DNA from: Aphanothece sacrum FPU1 | Lineage (GTDB): Bacteria; Cyanobacteriota; Cyanobacteriia; Cyanobacteriales; Microcystaceae | Reading direction: 5' to 3' | Assembly: GCF_003864295.1 (NCBI RefSeq) | Contig: NZ_BDQK01000013.1 | Location: 1 to 64,000 of the forward strand | DNA: 64,000 nucleotides | Shown: positions 15,747 through 26,434 of the stretch, one piece after another | Layout: each line of letters opens with the position of its first letter | Numbering within the stretch: position 1 is the stretch's first letter | The notes under the pieces: model-generated | Told to the model about the DNA's origin: nothing | Seen by the model: the letters and a program-made list of their open reading frames with translations, nothing else | Databases searched by the model: none | Position numbers and translations under genes: made by a program

Positions 15747-16679
15747 ATGAGTAAATATTGTACAGCATTCTTTAAATTGTGCTTAATTGTTTGTTTGTTG
15801 CTTTTTTCAGGAGAACAACCGACAGAAGCACTCTCAGAAATTCTATCTAGTAGTCAAGCTTCGGATTTATTTTATCAGGGAATAGAACAAACAGAAAAAA
15901 GCAATTATAGTCAAGCTATTTTAGATTTTACACAAGTTATTAATTCTGAGAGTAAATGGGTAACTGCTGCTTATACTAATCGCTGTTTAGTTCATCTTAA
16001 TTTAAACCAAAATCAAGCAGCTAAATCAGATTGTACGGAGGCTATTAAACGTAATTCTAACCAGACAGATGTTTATTTAAACTTAGGGTTAGCTGAGTAT
16101 CGCTTAGGTAATTATTATCAGGCATTGTCTCAGTATCAAGAAGTTATTAAAAGGGATAAAGAGAATTATCAGGCTTATTATAATCAAGGATTAGTTTATG
16201 TTGCGCTACAAGATTATTCTCAAGCTTTAAAAAATTATGAACAAGCCCTTCTTTCCGAAAAATTAGAGACAGATGAGCAAAAATCTTTGATTTATAATGA
16301 GAAAGGATTAGCTTATTTTAATTCTGGAGATATGGCAAATTCTCTAACTGAGTTAACTCAATCAATTAGTCTAAACCCTGTCAATGATCAAGCTTATTAT
16401 AATCGAGGTTGTATTCACTATAAAACTCAACATTATTTAGCGGCAATTGATGATTTTAACCAAGTTATTAAACTAAATTCTGATTCTGCACAAGCTTATG
16501 TTAATCGAGGGATTAGTTATTATGCGATGGGATTAGAACAAGCTGCATTGAGAGATTTAAACAGGGCTTTACATCAATTTGATAAGCAAGAACAACTCAT
16601 TGCTTATCAGCAAACTTTAAACTTAATTAATCAGTTGAAAGAAAAGCGAGAAATCTCTGGTCAAAGTATCTTAGCTTAA
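15747..16679 (+). CDS. Exported TPR-repeat protein
   Basis: 310 aa. An N-terminal hydrophobic segment (FFKLCLIVCLLLFSG) serves as signal peptide or anchor. It is followed by at least six tetratricopeptide repeats, each with the spacing A-x-x-x-Y-x-x-G-x-x-x-Y, for example AYYNQGLVYVALQDYSQAL and AYYNRGCIHYKTQHYLAA. TPR domains are scaffolds for protein complexes; partners are not evident. A GAGG site lies ahead of the ATG. Confidence 0.85.
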   Translation: MSKYCTAFFKLCLIVCLLLFSGEQPTEALSEILSSSQASDLFYQGIEQTEKSNYSQAILDFTQVINSESKWVTAAYTNRCLVHLNLNQNQAAKSDCTEAIKRNSNQTDVYLNLGLAEYRLGNYYQALSQYQEVIKRDKENYQAYYNQGLVYVALQDYSQALKNYEQALLSEKLETDEQKSLIYNEKGLAYFNSGDMANSLTELTQSISLNPVNDQAYYNRGCIHYKTQHYLAAIDDFNQVIKLNSDSAQAYVNRGISYYAMGLEQAALRDLNRALHQFDKQEQLIAYQQTLNLINQLKEKREISGQSILA

Positions 16680-16686
16680 GTTGTTT

Positions 16687-16714
16687 AGTAGGGGTCAACG
16701 GCCGTTGAACCCTA
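16687..16714. repeat. Palindromic repeat, GTAGGGGTCAACGG type
   Basis: A nearly perfect 28-bp palindrome centred on GGCC. The same sequence occurs at 42712-42738. Confidence 0.7.
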
Positions 16715-16907
16715 CAATCTTCTTTGTTCATTAAACTTCTTTTAATTAATACATAATTCAGCCCGCGAAGGCGAGCTTTGTTTTGGTAGCTACACCTTTC
16801 AAGGTGTCAGCATCTCCTTGATATCATAACAAATTGTAAAATTCCATTTAATTATGAATACTTAACTAGTATAATTATCAGTAATTTACAGGGGTAAAAG
16901 AGGGTCT

Positions 16908-17252
16908 ATGGTTGACGGGTTGATAGTCTGGGGGGTCACTCAAGCAGCAGGTAAATCTAGTTTATTGCAATATTTAGCTTTAAATTGGGCTGAGAAAGAA
17001 CCGAGGAATCGCGCTTTTTCTCCCTTACCTCTTTTGATAGAATTGCGGATTTATGCGAGAGATAAAGCAGAAAATAAATGTAAGAATTTTCTTGAATTTT
17101 TTCATCAAGGTAATCTCTTTTGTCACCTTAATCAACATTCCCTAGACGACAAATTAAAAAAAGGTCAAGTGATTGCTCTTTTTGATGGATTAGATGAAGT
17201 ATTTGATCCACAATTACGAAAGGTGCTTAAGTTGACACCGATTGCCATCTAA
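16908..17252 (+). pseudogene. NACHT NTPase fragment
   Basis: 114 codons with the P-loop region (GVTQAAGKSSLLQYLALNWA) and Walker B (VIALFDGLDEVFD) of a NACHT-type ATPase, but nothing after it. Family members in cyanobacteria exceed 600 aa with WD40, TPR or LRR sensors. The frame ends within the NACHT core and a dispersed repeat follows. It is best read as a remnant. An AGAGGG site is still present before the ATG. Confidence 0.7.
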
Positions 17253-17393
17253 CCCACCCTTGTTTGCTGCTAATTTGATGTATTAGGACTGGCGGTTTGT
17301 TGGGTTTCGTGCCTCAACCTAACCTACAATCTATGCCTCATTTTAGCAGCAAAGAATCCACTAAACTATAAATAAGCTCTTAATTGATAAATT

Positions 17394-18119
17394 ATGACTT
17401 TTACTTCATCCCAAACGATTCAATCTTCCTTAGTAGACTCAAATGAGATAACATTTCCTCATGGTGAATTTTGGAGTAATGAGCCACCCTTGGAAAGTAA
17501 TTTACACTTACGACAAATTATACTGTTAATTCAGTGTTTGGAATGGTTATGGCAAGACCGTAATGATTTTTTTGCTGCGGGAAATCTGACCATTTATTAT
17601 AGTCCCAATCAAAAGAAATCAGAATATTTTCGCGGCCCTGACTTTTTTGTGGTATTAGGGACAGAAAGAAAATTAGAGCGAAAAAGTTGGGTTGTTTGGC
17701 AAGAAGGCGGAAAATATCCTAATCTGATTATTGAAATTCTTTCTGATAGTACCGCTCATATAGACAAAGAGGAAAAAAAACAAATTTATCAGGATATTTT
17801 TCGTACTCCTAATTATTTTTGGTTTGATCCTGATAGTTTAGAATTAGCAGGTTTTCGGTTAATGGAAGGACAATATCAACCCATTGAACCCACAGAACAA
17901 GGGTGGTTATGGAGTCAAGAATTAGGGTTATATTTAGGAATATATGACAAACAATTGCGGTATTTTACCTCTGAAGGTCAATTAGTTTTAACCCCCGAAG
18001 AAACCGCAAAATTATCTCAGCAACAGCTAGAAACAGAACGTCAACAATTAGCATTAGTACAACAAGAATTAGCCCAAATGAAAGCGCAAATGAAAGCATT
18101 AGAAGTTGAACCTAAATAA
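17394..18119 (+). CDS. Uma2-family (DUF820) putative restriction-fold endonuclease
   Basis: 241 aa. The family core runs from FPHGEFWSNEPPLESNLHLR to YFWFDPDSLELAGF. The PD-(D/E)XK-like residues lie in PDFFVVLG and PNLIIEILS. The C-terminus is a Gln/Glu-rich coiled coil. It is a close paralogue of 33336-34019. Uma2 proteins are very numerous in cyanobacteria and their role is unsettled. Confidence 0.85.
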   Translation: MTFTSSQTIQSSLVDSNEITFPHGEFWSNEPPLESNLHLRQIILLIQCLEWLWQDRNDFFAAGNLTIYYSPNQKKSEYFRGPDFFVVLGTERKLERKSWVVWQEGGKYPNLIIEILSDSTAHIDKEEKKQIYQDIFRTPNYFWFDPDSLELAGFRLMEGQYQPIEPTEQGWLWSQELGLYLGIYDKQLRYFTSEGQLVLTPEETAKLSQQQLETERQQLALVQQELAQMKAQMKALEVEPK

Positions 18120-18128
18120 ACTCTGTAA

Positions 18129-18279
18129 GGGCATAAGTAGGTAGAGAAAATTAATTATACAAAATTGCGTAGGGGCGGGTTTTTTACATAAATCCATGAT
18201 TCTCACCAAAAAACTAGATAAACCCGCCGGAGGCTGTGCAATTAATTTTGCTTGACTACTTAATATATTATGCCCCTAC
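18129..18279. repeat. Nested inverted-repeat element
   Basis: The outer arms start GGGCATAA and continue to AAAATTAATT on each side (one arm has a short insertion). Inner arms GGCGGGTTT (18174-18182) and AAACCCGCC (18220-18228) form a second stem. It is MITE-like in structure and lies between two convergent genes. Confidence 0.55.
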
Positions 18280-18476
18280 AAATTGTTGTTATCTTCGTTT
18301 AAATTAGAGGAAGAAGCTTTGACAAAAAGACTAATTCCCTTCTCATAATTAGACGCGATCGCTAAAAAAGCACCCGCTAAAACATAAATAGGCAAAGGAA
18401 GAATAAACCCCTTAACCCACTGAAACATTTGAACGAAAACAAAAAGAACAATAACCGTTGTTGCCCAAACTTTCAT
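18276..18476 (-). CDS. Small membrane protein
   Basis: 66 aa with two hydrophobic segments, ATTVIVLFVFVQMFQWV and LPIYVLAGAFLAIAS, and an acidic, Asn-rich tail. A GGTGTGAG lies upstream of the ATG. Small two-helix proteins like this are common in cyanobacteria; the function is unknown. Confidence 0.6.
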   Translation of the reverse strand: MKVWATTVIVLFVFVQMFQWVKGFILPLPIYVLAGAFLAIASNYEKGISLFVKASSSNLNEDNNNL

Positions 18477-18591
18477 AAACTCACACCTATAATAAATACA
18501 ATTACATTTTAACTAAATAGCTGGTCATAATTAAAGTCACCATAGAAAAGTTCGTAGTGATGGCTTTAGGCATTATTATATAGCAGTAACT

Positions 18592-18849
18592 CTAATTTAC
18601 TTTGATTATAACAGTTTTTATAGAAATTAATGCACTTAATAATTTGTTTAAAAGTTGGCGACGACTATCAAAACTTAAATAACGGTCAAATTTAGGACGA
18701 GTAATCGTTTTCTGCATTTCTTGAAAGATGGTATCAGACAAGAGAATTAACCCTTGTTTCTTGACTAAATTAACGGTCTTGGCAGGGGCTGAGTTGTTGA
18801 ATAAAATTGCACTAATAATTACGTTTGTATCAATAACAATCCTATTCAT
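18592..18849 (-). pseudogene. PIN-domain toxin, truncated
   Basis: 85 aa starting MNRIVIDTNVIISAILF, which is the first strand and catalytic Asp of PIN RNases, and continuing through LLSDTIFQEMQ to TRPKF. Intact toxins of this family are about 135-145 aa and carry further acidic residues near the C-terminus; here the frame stops after about 60 percent. Its ATG overlaps the antitoxin stop by one base. Probably inactive. Confidence 0.65.
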
Positions 18850-19076
18850 TAGCTTTCTTGCAAAAGAGATTCTAAAATCTCAGGAGTCAACCCATTTGCT
18901 TGTGCTTCTTGGCTACATTTTTCCATGATGTCTTCTAAAGAGGTTTGATTAGTGATGGCTTCTTTTAACCACATTCCCAATAATAAATGAATCTTTTTTT
19001 GTTGGCTTGAATCCATTGTTTTATAGAGGTGGGCGATTGAGGATTCAACTTCGACTTGAAGATTAATTTTTTCCAT
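18849..19076 (-). CDS. Antitoxin partner of the PIN gene
   Basis: 75 aa, acidic. It has an N-terminal strand NLQVEVESS and helical segments ending LTPEILESLLQES, typical of the small antitoxins that precede PIN toxins in cyanobacteria. AGGAG lies before the ATG. It is directly coupled to the truncated toxin. Confidence 0.7.
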   Translation of the reverse strand: MEKINLQVEVESSIAHLYKTMDSSQQKKIHLLLGMWLKEAITNQTSLEDIMEKCSQEAQANGLTPEILESLLQES

Positions 19077-19142
19077 CTTGTACTCCTAATAGATATGAAA
19101 GATTACCTTGATTATAACATTTTACTTATTTATTTTAATCAT

Positions 19143-19178
19143 AAAAAAAAACGTGAGAGAAAAATAAAATCTCCCACG
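19143..19178 (-). terminator. Rho-independent terminator of prk
   Basis: On the minus strand CGTGGGAG pairs with CTCTCACG (one G-T pair), followed by nine T. Confidence 0.85.
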
Positions 19179-19204
19179 ATTAAAACTGAAATTGAAACTT
19201 AAAA

Positions 19205-20203
19205 TTACACTTCGACAGGAACTTTTTCCACTACCATTAATTTTTCGTAAGTTTCTCTCATTTTGAGTCCAACTAACACTTGGAATAACCCGGTTCCATT
19301 TTCCGAACCTGGATAATCTTTATGATGAAGAAGTAATTCAGTCATTTCACCGTAATATTTAGTTCCGGTTTTACTTAAATGACTTTCAATGTAGATCATT
19401 TCTTCGAGATTATCAAATTGACCATCTACCTCTAATATAGAGACTTCATTACCCATAAAATTATCAGGGCCATAGTACATTTTTAGTCCAGGATAAGTAC
19501 AAGTCAATTTACGTCCACAAGGCCGCCAATCAATAGTAGACCCTTCATCAAATAGATAAGCAGGTTCAAAATTAGCAATGCCTTCTTTTTGAACTAAACG
19601 AACCCGTAATAACTTGCTTTCACGATCTTCTAATAATTGAGTGGGTAACACCTGAATAACCACATCAGCGTGTTGTTTTTGAGGTTCAATATAAGCAGTA
19701 AAATCAGGCTTTCTAGAATTAATAGAGGCTAACACATCGTCGTAACTGTGACCTCTTTCGGCCATGTCGCGCTGAATTTTCCAATTAATTTTGACTTCAT
19801 CGCTAATATCAAGATAGACACTGAAATCAACTAAAGAACGAACTCTTTCATCATATAAGGGGTGTAAACCTTCAATCACAACCACCTTATTAGGTTCTAT
19901 CCGTTCAGGGGGATCAATCATCCCTGTTTCGTGATTGTAAATAGGTTTATCAATAGCGTGACCTGATTTAAGAGCATTAATTTGCTCATACATTAAATCA
20001 AAATTATTAGCTTTAGGATCTAAAGCAGTTACCCCTGCTTTTTTTCGGCCTTGACGATCAAGACTATGATAATCATCTAAACAGATAACCGTCATAAATT
20101 CTTCGCCAAATAAATCAATTAAGCGACGTAAAAATGTAGATTTACCGCAACCGGAGTCTCCAGCGACACCAATAAGAACCACGCGGTCTAATTGAGTGGT
20201 CAT
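19205..20203 (-). CDS. prk: Phosphoribulokinase
   Basis: 332 aa, the normal cyanobacterial length. It phosphorylates ribulose 5-phosphate to ribulose 1,5-bisphosphate in the Calvin cycle. The P-loop GDSGCGKST is near residue 15, the DDYHSLDRQGRK segment follows, and the Walker-B-like strand is VVVIEGLHPLYDERV. Cys residues at 19 and 41 are the redox pair used by CP12/thioredoxin regulation in this family. It is divergent from petH across 385 bp. Confidence 0.97.
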   Translation of the reverse strand: MTTQLDRVVLIGVAGDSGCGKSTFLRRLIDLFGEEFMTVICLDDYHSLDRQGRKKAGVTALDPKANNFDLMYEQINALKSGHAIDKPIYNHETGMIDPPERIEPNKVVVIEGLHPLYDERVRSLVDFSVYLDISDEVKINWKIQRDMAERGHSYDDVLASINSRKPDFTAYIEPQKQHADVVIQVLPTQLLEDRESKLLRVRLVQKEGIANFEPAYLFDEGSTIDWRPCGRKLTCTYPGLKMYYGPDNFMGNEVSILEVDGQFDNLEEMIYIESHLSKTGTKYYGEMTELLLHHKDYPGSENGTGLFQVLVGLKMRETYEKLMVVEKVPVEV

Positions 20204-21809
<1,606 letters not shown>

Positions 21810-21832
21810 ATTGCCAAATTTTTATCAAGGTT

Positions 21833-21862
21833 TAGGGTGGGTTATGCTCACCCTATTATTTT
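21833..21862 (+). terminator. Terminator of petH
   Basis: TAGGGTG pairs with CACCCTA, followed by a T-rich tract. The stem sequence also resembles the GTAGGGTGGG dispersed repeats of this genome. Confidence 0.75.
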
Positions 21863-21979
21863 TAAATTTTTAACTAAATTAATATCCTATTAGAAGATGG
21901 AGAAACAGTTCATAATGCTTTCTTTGATAGAAATTTTAAGGAGGAAACACCATGAAAATTCAATATTTATAAGTCCGAT

Positions 21980-22720
21980 TTATTTGGAAAAAATCGATAT
22001 CAAAAAATCAGTAATTTCTCGCCAAGCTAAATCAGTAGCAACCGGATCAAATCGATAACCATCATCTCTCATAAATGTATGATTAGCTTCATAGGTAACA
22101 ATTTTATGAGTAATATTAGTCTTTTTAAGTATGTCTATAATTAACGTTCTTCCCTCATCAGGAACATGAGGATCTAAAGTTCCAAAAATCATTAACACTT
22201 GACCGTTTATCTCTTGCATTCTGGCTAAACTATCGGCTTTTTCTCGTCCTAATTTACCATTATGAATACCTGTAGGATAAACACAAACTGAACCCATAAT
22301 TTCAGGGTTAAAGGCAGCACGAAAAGCCAGATGTCCCCCAATACAAAAACCCATAGTTCCTATTTTTCCAGAAGCAACACTGTCATTTTTTGCTAAAAAA
22401 TCAATAATTGCTTTAGCATCTATATCAAACTCAGATAAAGCTGTTTTTCTAGCAGCTTCGTTACCTTGAATACGTCCTAAATCATCAGGTTCAATTATGG
22501 TTCCTATGGGTAGTAACCGATGATAAATTTCAGGGGCTGCAACCACAAATCCATATCCGGCTAAATGATCAACCAGTCTAGTAATAGGACTACCTAACTG
22601 ATAGATATCAGAGTAAAATAAAATACCTGGACATTGACCATCTTGTTCGGGACTAGCAACATAAACTCTCATGGCATTATCATCCACAAGAATACTGGTA
22701 TTTTGTCGTTTTATTTGCAT
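21980..22720 (-). CDS. Dienelactone hydrolase family protein
   Basis: 246 aa alpha/beta hydrolase. The Cys nucleophile of the DLH triad is in GTMGFCIGGHLAF, with Asp in IFGTLDPHVPDEGR and His in YEANHTFMRDDGYR. Cytoplasmic, substrate unknown. It is monocistronic and convergent with petH. Confidence 0.88.
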   Translation of the reverse strand: MQIKRQNTSILVDDNAMRVYVASPEQDGQCPGILFYSDIYQLGSPITRLVDHLAGYGFVVAAPEIYHRLLPIGTIIEPDDLGRIQGNEAARKTALSEFDIDAKAIIDFLAKNDSVASGKIGTMGFCIGGHLAFRAAFNPEIMGSVCVYPTGIHNGKLGREKADSLARMQEINGQVLMIFGTLDPHVPDEGRTLIIDILKKTNITHKIVTYEANHTFMRDDGYRFDPVATDLAWREITDFLISIFSK

Positions 22721-22788
22721 AGAATTTAATTATAACTCAAATAATTACACTATTTTCCAGGAAAAAAATATAAAGGTTAAATTTGATT

Positions 22789-23358
22789 TTAAGTCGATTT
22801 TTTTGAGAGAATGCGAGCAGGAATACCGACGACAGTTTGACCTTCGGCAATATCTGATAAAACTACGGCATTAGCTCCAATATTCACATCATCTCCAATT
22901 ATAACCTTCCCTAAGATTTTAGCACCTGCTCCTATATTAACTCGTTTACCTAGTTTGGGAGCATCCAAAGGACAGTTTAAATATCGATTTCCTAATGTTA
23001 CTCCCTGACGAATAATACAATCATCACCAATAACAGCATGGCCGTGAATAACAATGCAGCTTTGATGTTCAATAATAACTCGCCGACCTAACTCGACAGT
23101 ATAGGGTAACTCAATGCCATAAATATTACGAACATAGCGATACAAAAAACGATAAATAATACTAAAGGGAGCGCGCAAAAACTTGGGTTCAATTTTCATT
23201 CTCCAAACCCCAAATCGATTAACAGCAACTGCCCGAAATCCTGGTCTTGTCCAGTCTTTTTCATGAGCTATCCAATCTTCCTTCACTTGTTCCCATAAAC
23301 TTTGGGGGATAATATCAACGGGTTGATTAGTTTTGATTAAGTCGGTTTGTGCTTCCAT
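22789..23358 (-). CDS. Hexapeptide-repeat acyltransferase, serine acetyltransferase-like
   Basis: 189 aa. The C-terminal two-thirds is a left-handed beta helix of hexapeptide repeats (VIIEHQSCIVIHGHAVIGDDCIIRQ and KILGKVIIGDDVNIGANAVV), with the family His in IHGHAVIG. It ends VVGIPARIL. It is shorter at the N-terminus than CysE and is followed downstream by a glycosyltransferase-rich stretch, so an O-acetyltransferase for a surface sugar is as likely as cysteine synthesis. Confidence 0.8.
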   Translation of the reverse strand: MEAQTDLIKTNQPVDIIPQSLWEQVKEDWIAHEKDWTRPGFRAVAVNRFGVWRMKIEPKFLRAPFSIIYRFLYRYVRNIYGIELPYTVELGRRVIIEHQSCIVIHGHAVIGDDCIIRQGVTLGNRYLNCPLDAPKLGKRVNIGAGAKILGKVIIGDDVNIGANAVVLSDIAEGQTVVGIPARILSKKST

Positions 23359-23411
23359 CTTTTTATCATTGAGTTGACAAAATATCCTGTAAAAGAATTA
23401 TAAAACAAATA

Positions 23412-24410
23412 CTAGGTTGACTGAGAATTACGTTTTATCCAAACACTATTTTTACAAAAATCACTGAAAAATTCAGGAGGCAAGTTACGAGACTTTCCCT
23501 GAAGATTAGCGCGAATTTTCGAGAGAAAAAATCCAATAATTGCGCCTCCATCCGTTAAAGCAGTATAAAGCAAACCATAGTTTTTGAGAAAAAAACGTTG
23601 ACGAGAATCAAACCAATATTGAGGACGACGTTTTGGTGGAACTTTGGTGTTAGTTACCCCTGAACTTTGTCCGACTAAATGAATCACTCGACTTTCAGGA
23701 ACATACCAACAATTCCATCCTGCTTGATGCGCTCGTAAACAAAAATCTACCTCTTCAAAATACATAAAATAACCTTCGTCAAGTAGTCCAATAGCTTCAA
23801 AAACTTCACGACGAATAATCATACTTGCACCTGCAACCCAGTCTGTTTGACAATCAACAACAGAAACTGGAGGGGCGATTATCCAAGGTTTTAATAACGT
23901 TGAGACAATGCCTAAACATAGGGAATTATCAAACTCACTGAAAATAGAATGGAACCGGAAGGCTGAGCATTGAGGTGTTCCATCAGGTTCTTCCAAGCGA
24001 CTCCCCGCAATGCCAACCTGGGGATTTTTATTCATAAAATCTACTAAGATTTTTATCCCATCTGGATGTACAATCGTATCTGGATTTAGTAATAAGAAAT
24101 AGGGGGGAGGAGAAGAGGATTCTAAGACAGGACGAATGGCTAGATTATTGCCAAAAGCAAACCCCCCATTCTTGTCTGAAGCAATTAGTGAAACCCAAGA
24201 AGACCAAGCTTCATTGTTAATGGCTTCTTGAATTTTTTTCACTGAACCATCTGCTGAATCGTTATCAACAACTACCACTTTCATACTAGGAAGTGATTGG
24301 ATTTCATTCGTCAGAGATTTTAAGCAATCAATAGTCAAATCTGGTGTTTTGTAGTTGACAATAACTACTAATATTTCAGAAGAATCTGGGACTTTAGTTT
24401 GTTCTGGCAT
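23412..24410 (-). CDS. GT2 family glycosyltransferase (rhamnosyltransferase type)
   Basis: 332 aa GT-A enzyme. The opening LVVIVNYKTPDLTIDCLKSL and VVVDNDSADGS bind the nucleotide. The metal motif is in LLNPDTI, the acceptor region has ASMIIRREVFEAIGLLDEGYF, and the catalytic region reads YFEEVDFCLRAHQAGW. This is the WbbL-like pattern used in O-antigen, capsule and exopolysaccharide synthesis. Cytoplasmic face of the membrane. Confidence 0.88.
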   Translation of the reverse strand: MPEQTKVPDSSEILVVIVNYKTPDLTIDCLKSLTNEIQSLPSMKVVVVDNDSADGSVKKIQEAINNEAWSSWVSLIASDKNGGFAFGNNLAIRPVLESSSPPPYFLLLNPDTIVHPDGIKILVDFMNKNPQVGIAGSRLEEPDGTPQCSAFRFHSIFSEFDNSLCLGIVSTLLKPWIIAPPVSVVDCQTDWVAGASMIIRREVFEAIGLLDEGYFMYFEEVDFCLRAHQAGWNCWYVPESRVIHLVGQSSGVTNTKVPPKRRPQYWFDSRQRFFLKNYGLLYTALTDGGAIIGFFLSKIRANLQGKSRNLPPEFFSDFCKNSVWIKRNSQST

Positions 24411-24607
24411 CAGTAATCTACCTAAGTTTTTTTACTTAATTAGTGATACTTGCTTACTATGATTATTTAGCAATTTATACTGAAAAAATGTAGTTTAAGT
24501 TGCTCATTTTTGGATTGTAACATAGATTAGTAAGAATTGCTTCTATAATTATGGTTTTACAAGACTTATTATGTTAAAATTTTAGTAAAAAATTGATAAA
24601 TTGCTAA

Positions 24608-24655
24608 AATGGATAATATCCCTCAACTTGGGCTACTGTGGGCATATTATCCATT
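24608..24655 (-). terminator. Hairpin after the second glycosyltransferase
   Basis: AATGGATAATAT and ATATTATCCATT form a 12-bp perfect stem with a 24-base loop, 17 bp after the stop on the minus strand, followed by TTTA. Confidence 0.6.
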
Positions 24656-24671
24656 AAATGATTTTCCTTAA

Positions 24672-25331
24672 TTATGATTTTATTTTTTCCTTATAAATGC
24701 TTTTAGTAAAACTATTTTCTGCTCTCGTATAAACATAGGTTTCTGGCTTTGTAATTCGTTCCGTTTTAAATTTATCTTCAATTCTGTTCCATAAATCCGT
24801 ATCTTCTCCATAGGGAAGATCTTGAAATCCTTTAATTTGAAAGAAAACATAACGTTTACCAAAAATCGTTGGACACATAACACAATCTCGCAAACTAATT
24901 GTTTTATCCTGCTGATAATAGTCAACAATAAAAATTTCTTCTTCTAGTTCAAATCCTCCCGTAATTGCTTCTAATTCTGGATGAGATTCCATATACTCTA
25001 ATCTTGATTCTAAGTGATTGGATTTATAACTATCGTCACTATCTAAAAATGTGATATAATTTCCAAAACAAGCTTGAATTCCTGCATTTCTGGCATGAGC
25101 AAGTCCTCTATTAGTATGACGAAAATAACGAATTCTTTCATTATTTTCTACAAAAGGATTGACTATTTCAAAAGTATTATCCTTACTGCCATCATCAATC
25201 ACTAATAATTCCCAATTTTTGAAAGTTTGATTGATGACACTTTCAATAGCTTTTTTGAGATAGTTAGCTCGATTATAAGTAATTAAAATAATAGAAATTT
25301 CTGGTTTGACATTAAAGTTGATCGGACTCAT
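24672..25331 (-). CDS. GT2 family glycosyltransferase, short form
   Basis: 219 aa. GT-A signatures: ISIILITYNRANYLKKAI, LLVIDDGSKDNT and the DXD-type ITFLDSDDSY. The catalytic end is compressed: DLPYGEDTDLWNRI occupies the place of the E-D motif. Intact, but at the short end for the family. Probably acts in surface polysaccharide synthesis with its neighbour at 23412, although a 260-bp gap with a hairpin separates them. Confidence 0.85.
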   Translation of the reverse strand: MSPINFNVKPEISIILITYNRANYLKKAIESVINQTFKNWELLVIDDGSKDNTFEIVNPFVENNERIRYFRHTNRGLAHARNAGIQACFGNYITFLDSDDSYKSNHLESRLEYMESHPELEAITGGFELEEEIFIVDYYQQDKTISLRDCVMCPTIFGKRYVFFQIKGFQDLPYGEDTDLWNRIEDKFKTERITKPETYVYTRAENSFTKSIYKEKIKS

Positions 25332-25423
25332 ATTAGATTAACTCTCAAAGTTTTCGATAGAATGTGCTATAATATCATTATATAACGTTTTAGCCCATGT
25401 TTAATATCCGTTAGTAGTTTAAT

Positions 25424-25816
25424 ATGACCTCAATTAATTCATCTGCTGTCACTCCGAAAACGGTTGAACTCGCCCCCAAATATAATATTCCCTTAGTACT
25501 GATTGGCATAGCGATCGCCTTACTTTTTATTCAACCTTGGCTAAGTTTACCCCTAGCATTATTCGGGTTATTTCTGTTAATACAAACAGTAACTATCCGT
25601 TTACAGTTTACCCCAACTGCGTTAGATGTTTACCGTTCTAATAAATTACTTCGTCACTTTCCTTATTCAGAGTGGCAAAATTGGGAGATTTTCTGGTATC
25701 CGGTACCGATTCTCTTTTATTTTAAAGAAGTTAATAGTATTCATTTTTTACCCATTATCTTTGATGCCAAGACATTAAAAATTTGTTTAGAAGAACACTA
25801 TCCCTTGGTAAAATAA
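25424..25816 (+). CDS. DUF3119 family membrane protein
   Basis: 130 aa. Two close hydrophobic segments, NIPLVLIGIAIALLFI and LPLALFGLFLLIQTV, are followed by a soluble domain containing LDVYRSNKLLRHFPYSEWQNW. This is the DUF3119 pattern of cyanobacteria and plastids. Function unknown. Confidence 0.8.
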   Translation: MTSINSSAVTPKTVELAPKYNIPLVLIGIAIALLFIQPWLSLPLALFGLFLLIQTVTIRLQFTPTALDVYRSNKLLRHFPYSEWQNWEIFWYPVPILFYFKEVNSIHFLPIIFDAKTLKICLEEHYPLVK

Positions 25817-25876
25817 AAGGGCTATTTTATTCTTTTGAAATGCTCGCAGTTGCAAATATTAATAATTACTCGAATA

Positions 25877-25930
25877 GACCGCGCAGGCGGGCTTTGTTCC
25901 TATAGCCCAACCCTTTAGGGTTAGGCCTTA
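25877..25930. repeat. Partial modular hairpin repeat
   Basis: CCGCGCAGGCGG followed by CCCAACCCTTTAGGGTTAGG. Both are stem-loops of the type seen in the full element at 33123-33311. Confidence 0.5.
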
Positions 25931-25951
25931 TACCCACCAAAACGATGAGAT

Positions 25952-26434
25952 ATGTTAACAATTATTGGTTGTGGTAATTTGAATCGTTGTGATGATGCAG
26001 TCGGAGTAATTATTGCTCAAAAATTACAACAATTTTTCAGAGAAAATACCTTATCTAACATTCGTATTTATGACTGTGGAACTGCCGGAATGGAAGTAAT
26101 GTTTCAAGCGAGGGGTAGTCAAAAATTAATCATTATTGATGCTTGTTCTACGGGATCAGAACCCGGCACTATTTATAAAGTTCCTGGGGAAGAATTAGAA
26201 GCTTTACCAGAACCTAGTTATAGTTTACATGATTTTCGTTGGGATCACGCTTTAGCAGCAGGAAAAAAGATATTTCAAGAAGATTTTCCCAAGGATGTAA
26301 TTGTCTATCTTATTGAAGCAGAAAACTTGGGATTAGGATTAGAAATAAGTCCTAGTTTACAACCAGCAATCACTCAAGTTATTGACTGGATACAGCAAGA
26401 AATTAGAGACTTTATCGACATAAAGGAAAACTAA
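25952..26434 (+). CDS. hupW: Hydrogenase maturation protease (HupW-like)
   Basis: 160 aa. It starts MLTIIGCGNLNRCDDAVGV, the nickel-sensing segment of HycI/HyaD-type endopeptidases, with the second metal ligand in IIDACSTGSEPG and His in the YSLHDFRWDHAL block that is characteristic of HupW rather than HoxW. It clips the C-terminus of the hydrogenase large subunit after Ni insertion. An uptake-hydrogenase protease implies a nitrogen-fixing host; hup structural genes are not in the window. Its 3' end overlaps the opposite histidine kinase by 23 bp. Confidence 0.8.
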   Translation: MLTIIGCGNLNRCDDAVGVIIAQKLQQFFRENTLSNIRIYDCGTAGMEVMFQARGSQKLIIIDACSTGSEPGTIYKVPGEELEALPEPSYSLHDFRWDHALAAGKKIFQEDFPKDVIVYLIEAENLGLGLEISPSLQPAITQVIDWIQQEIRDFIDIKEN

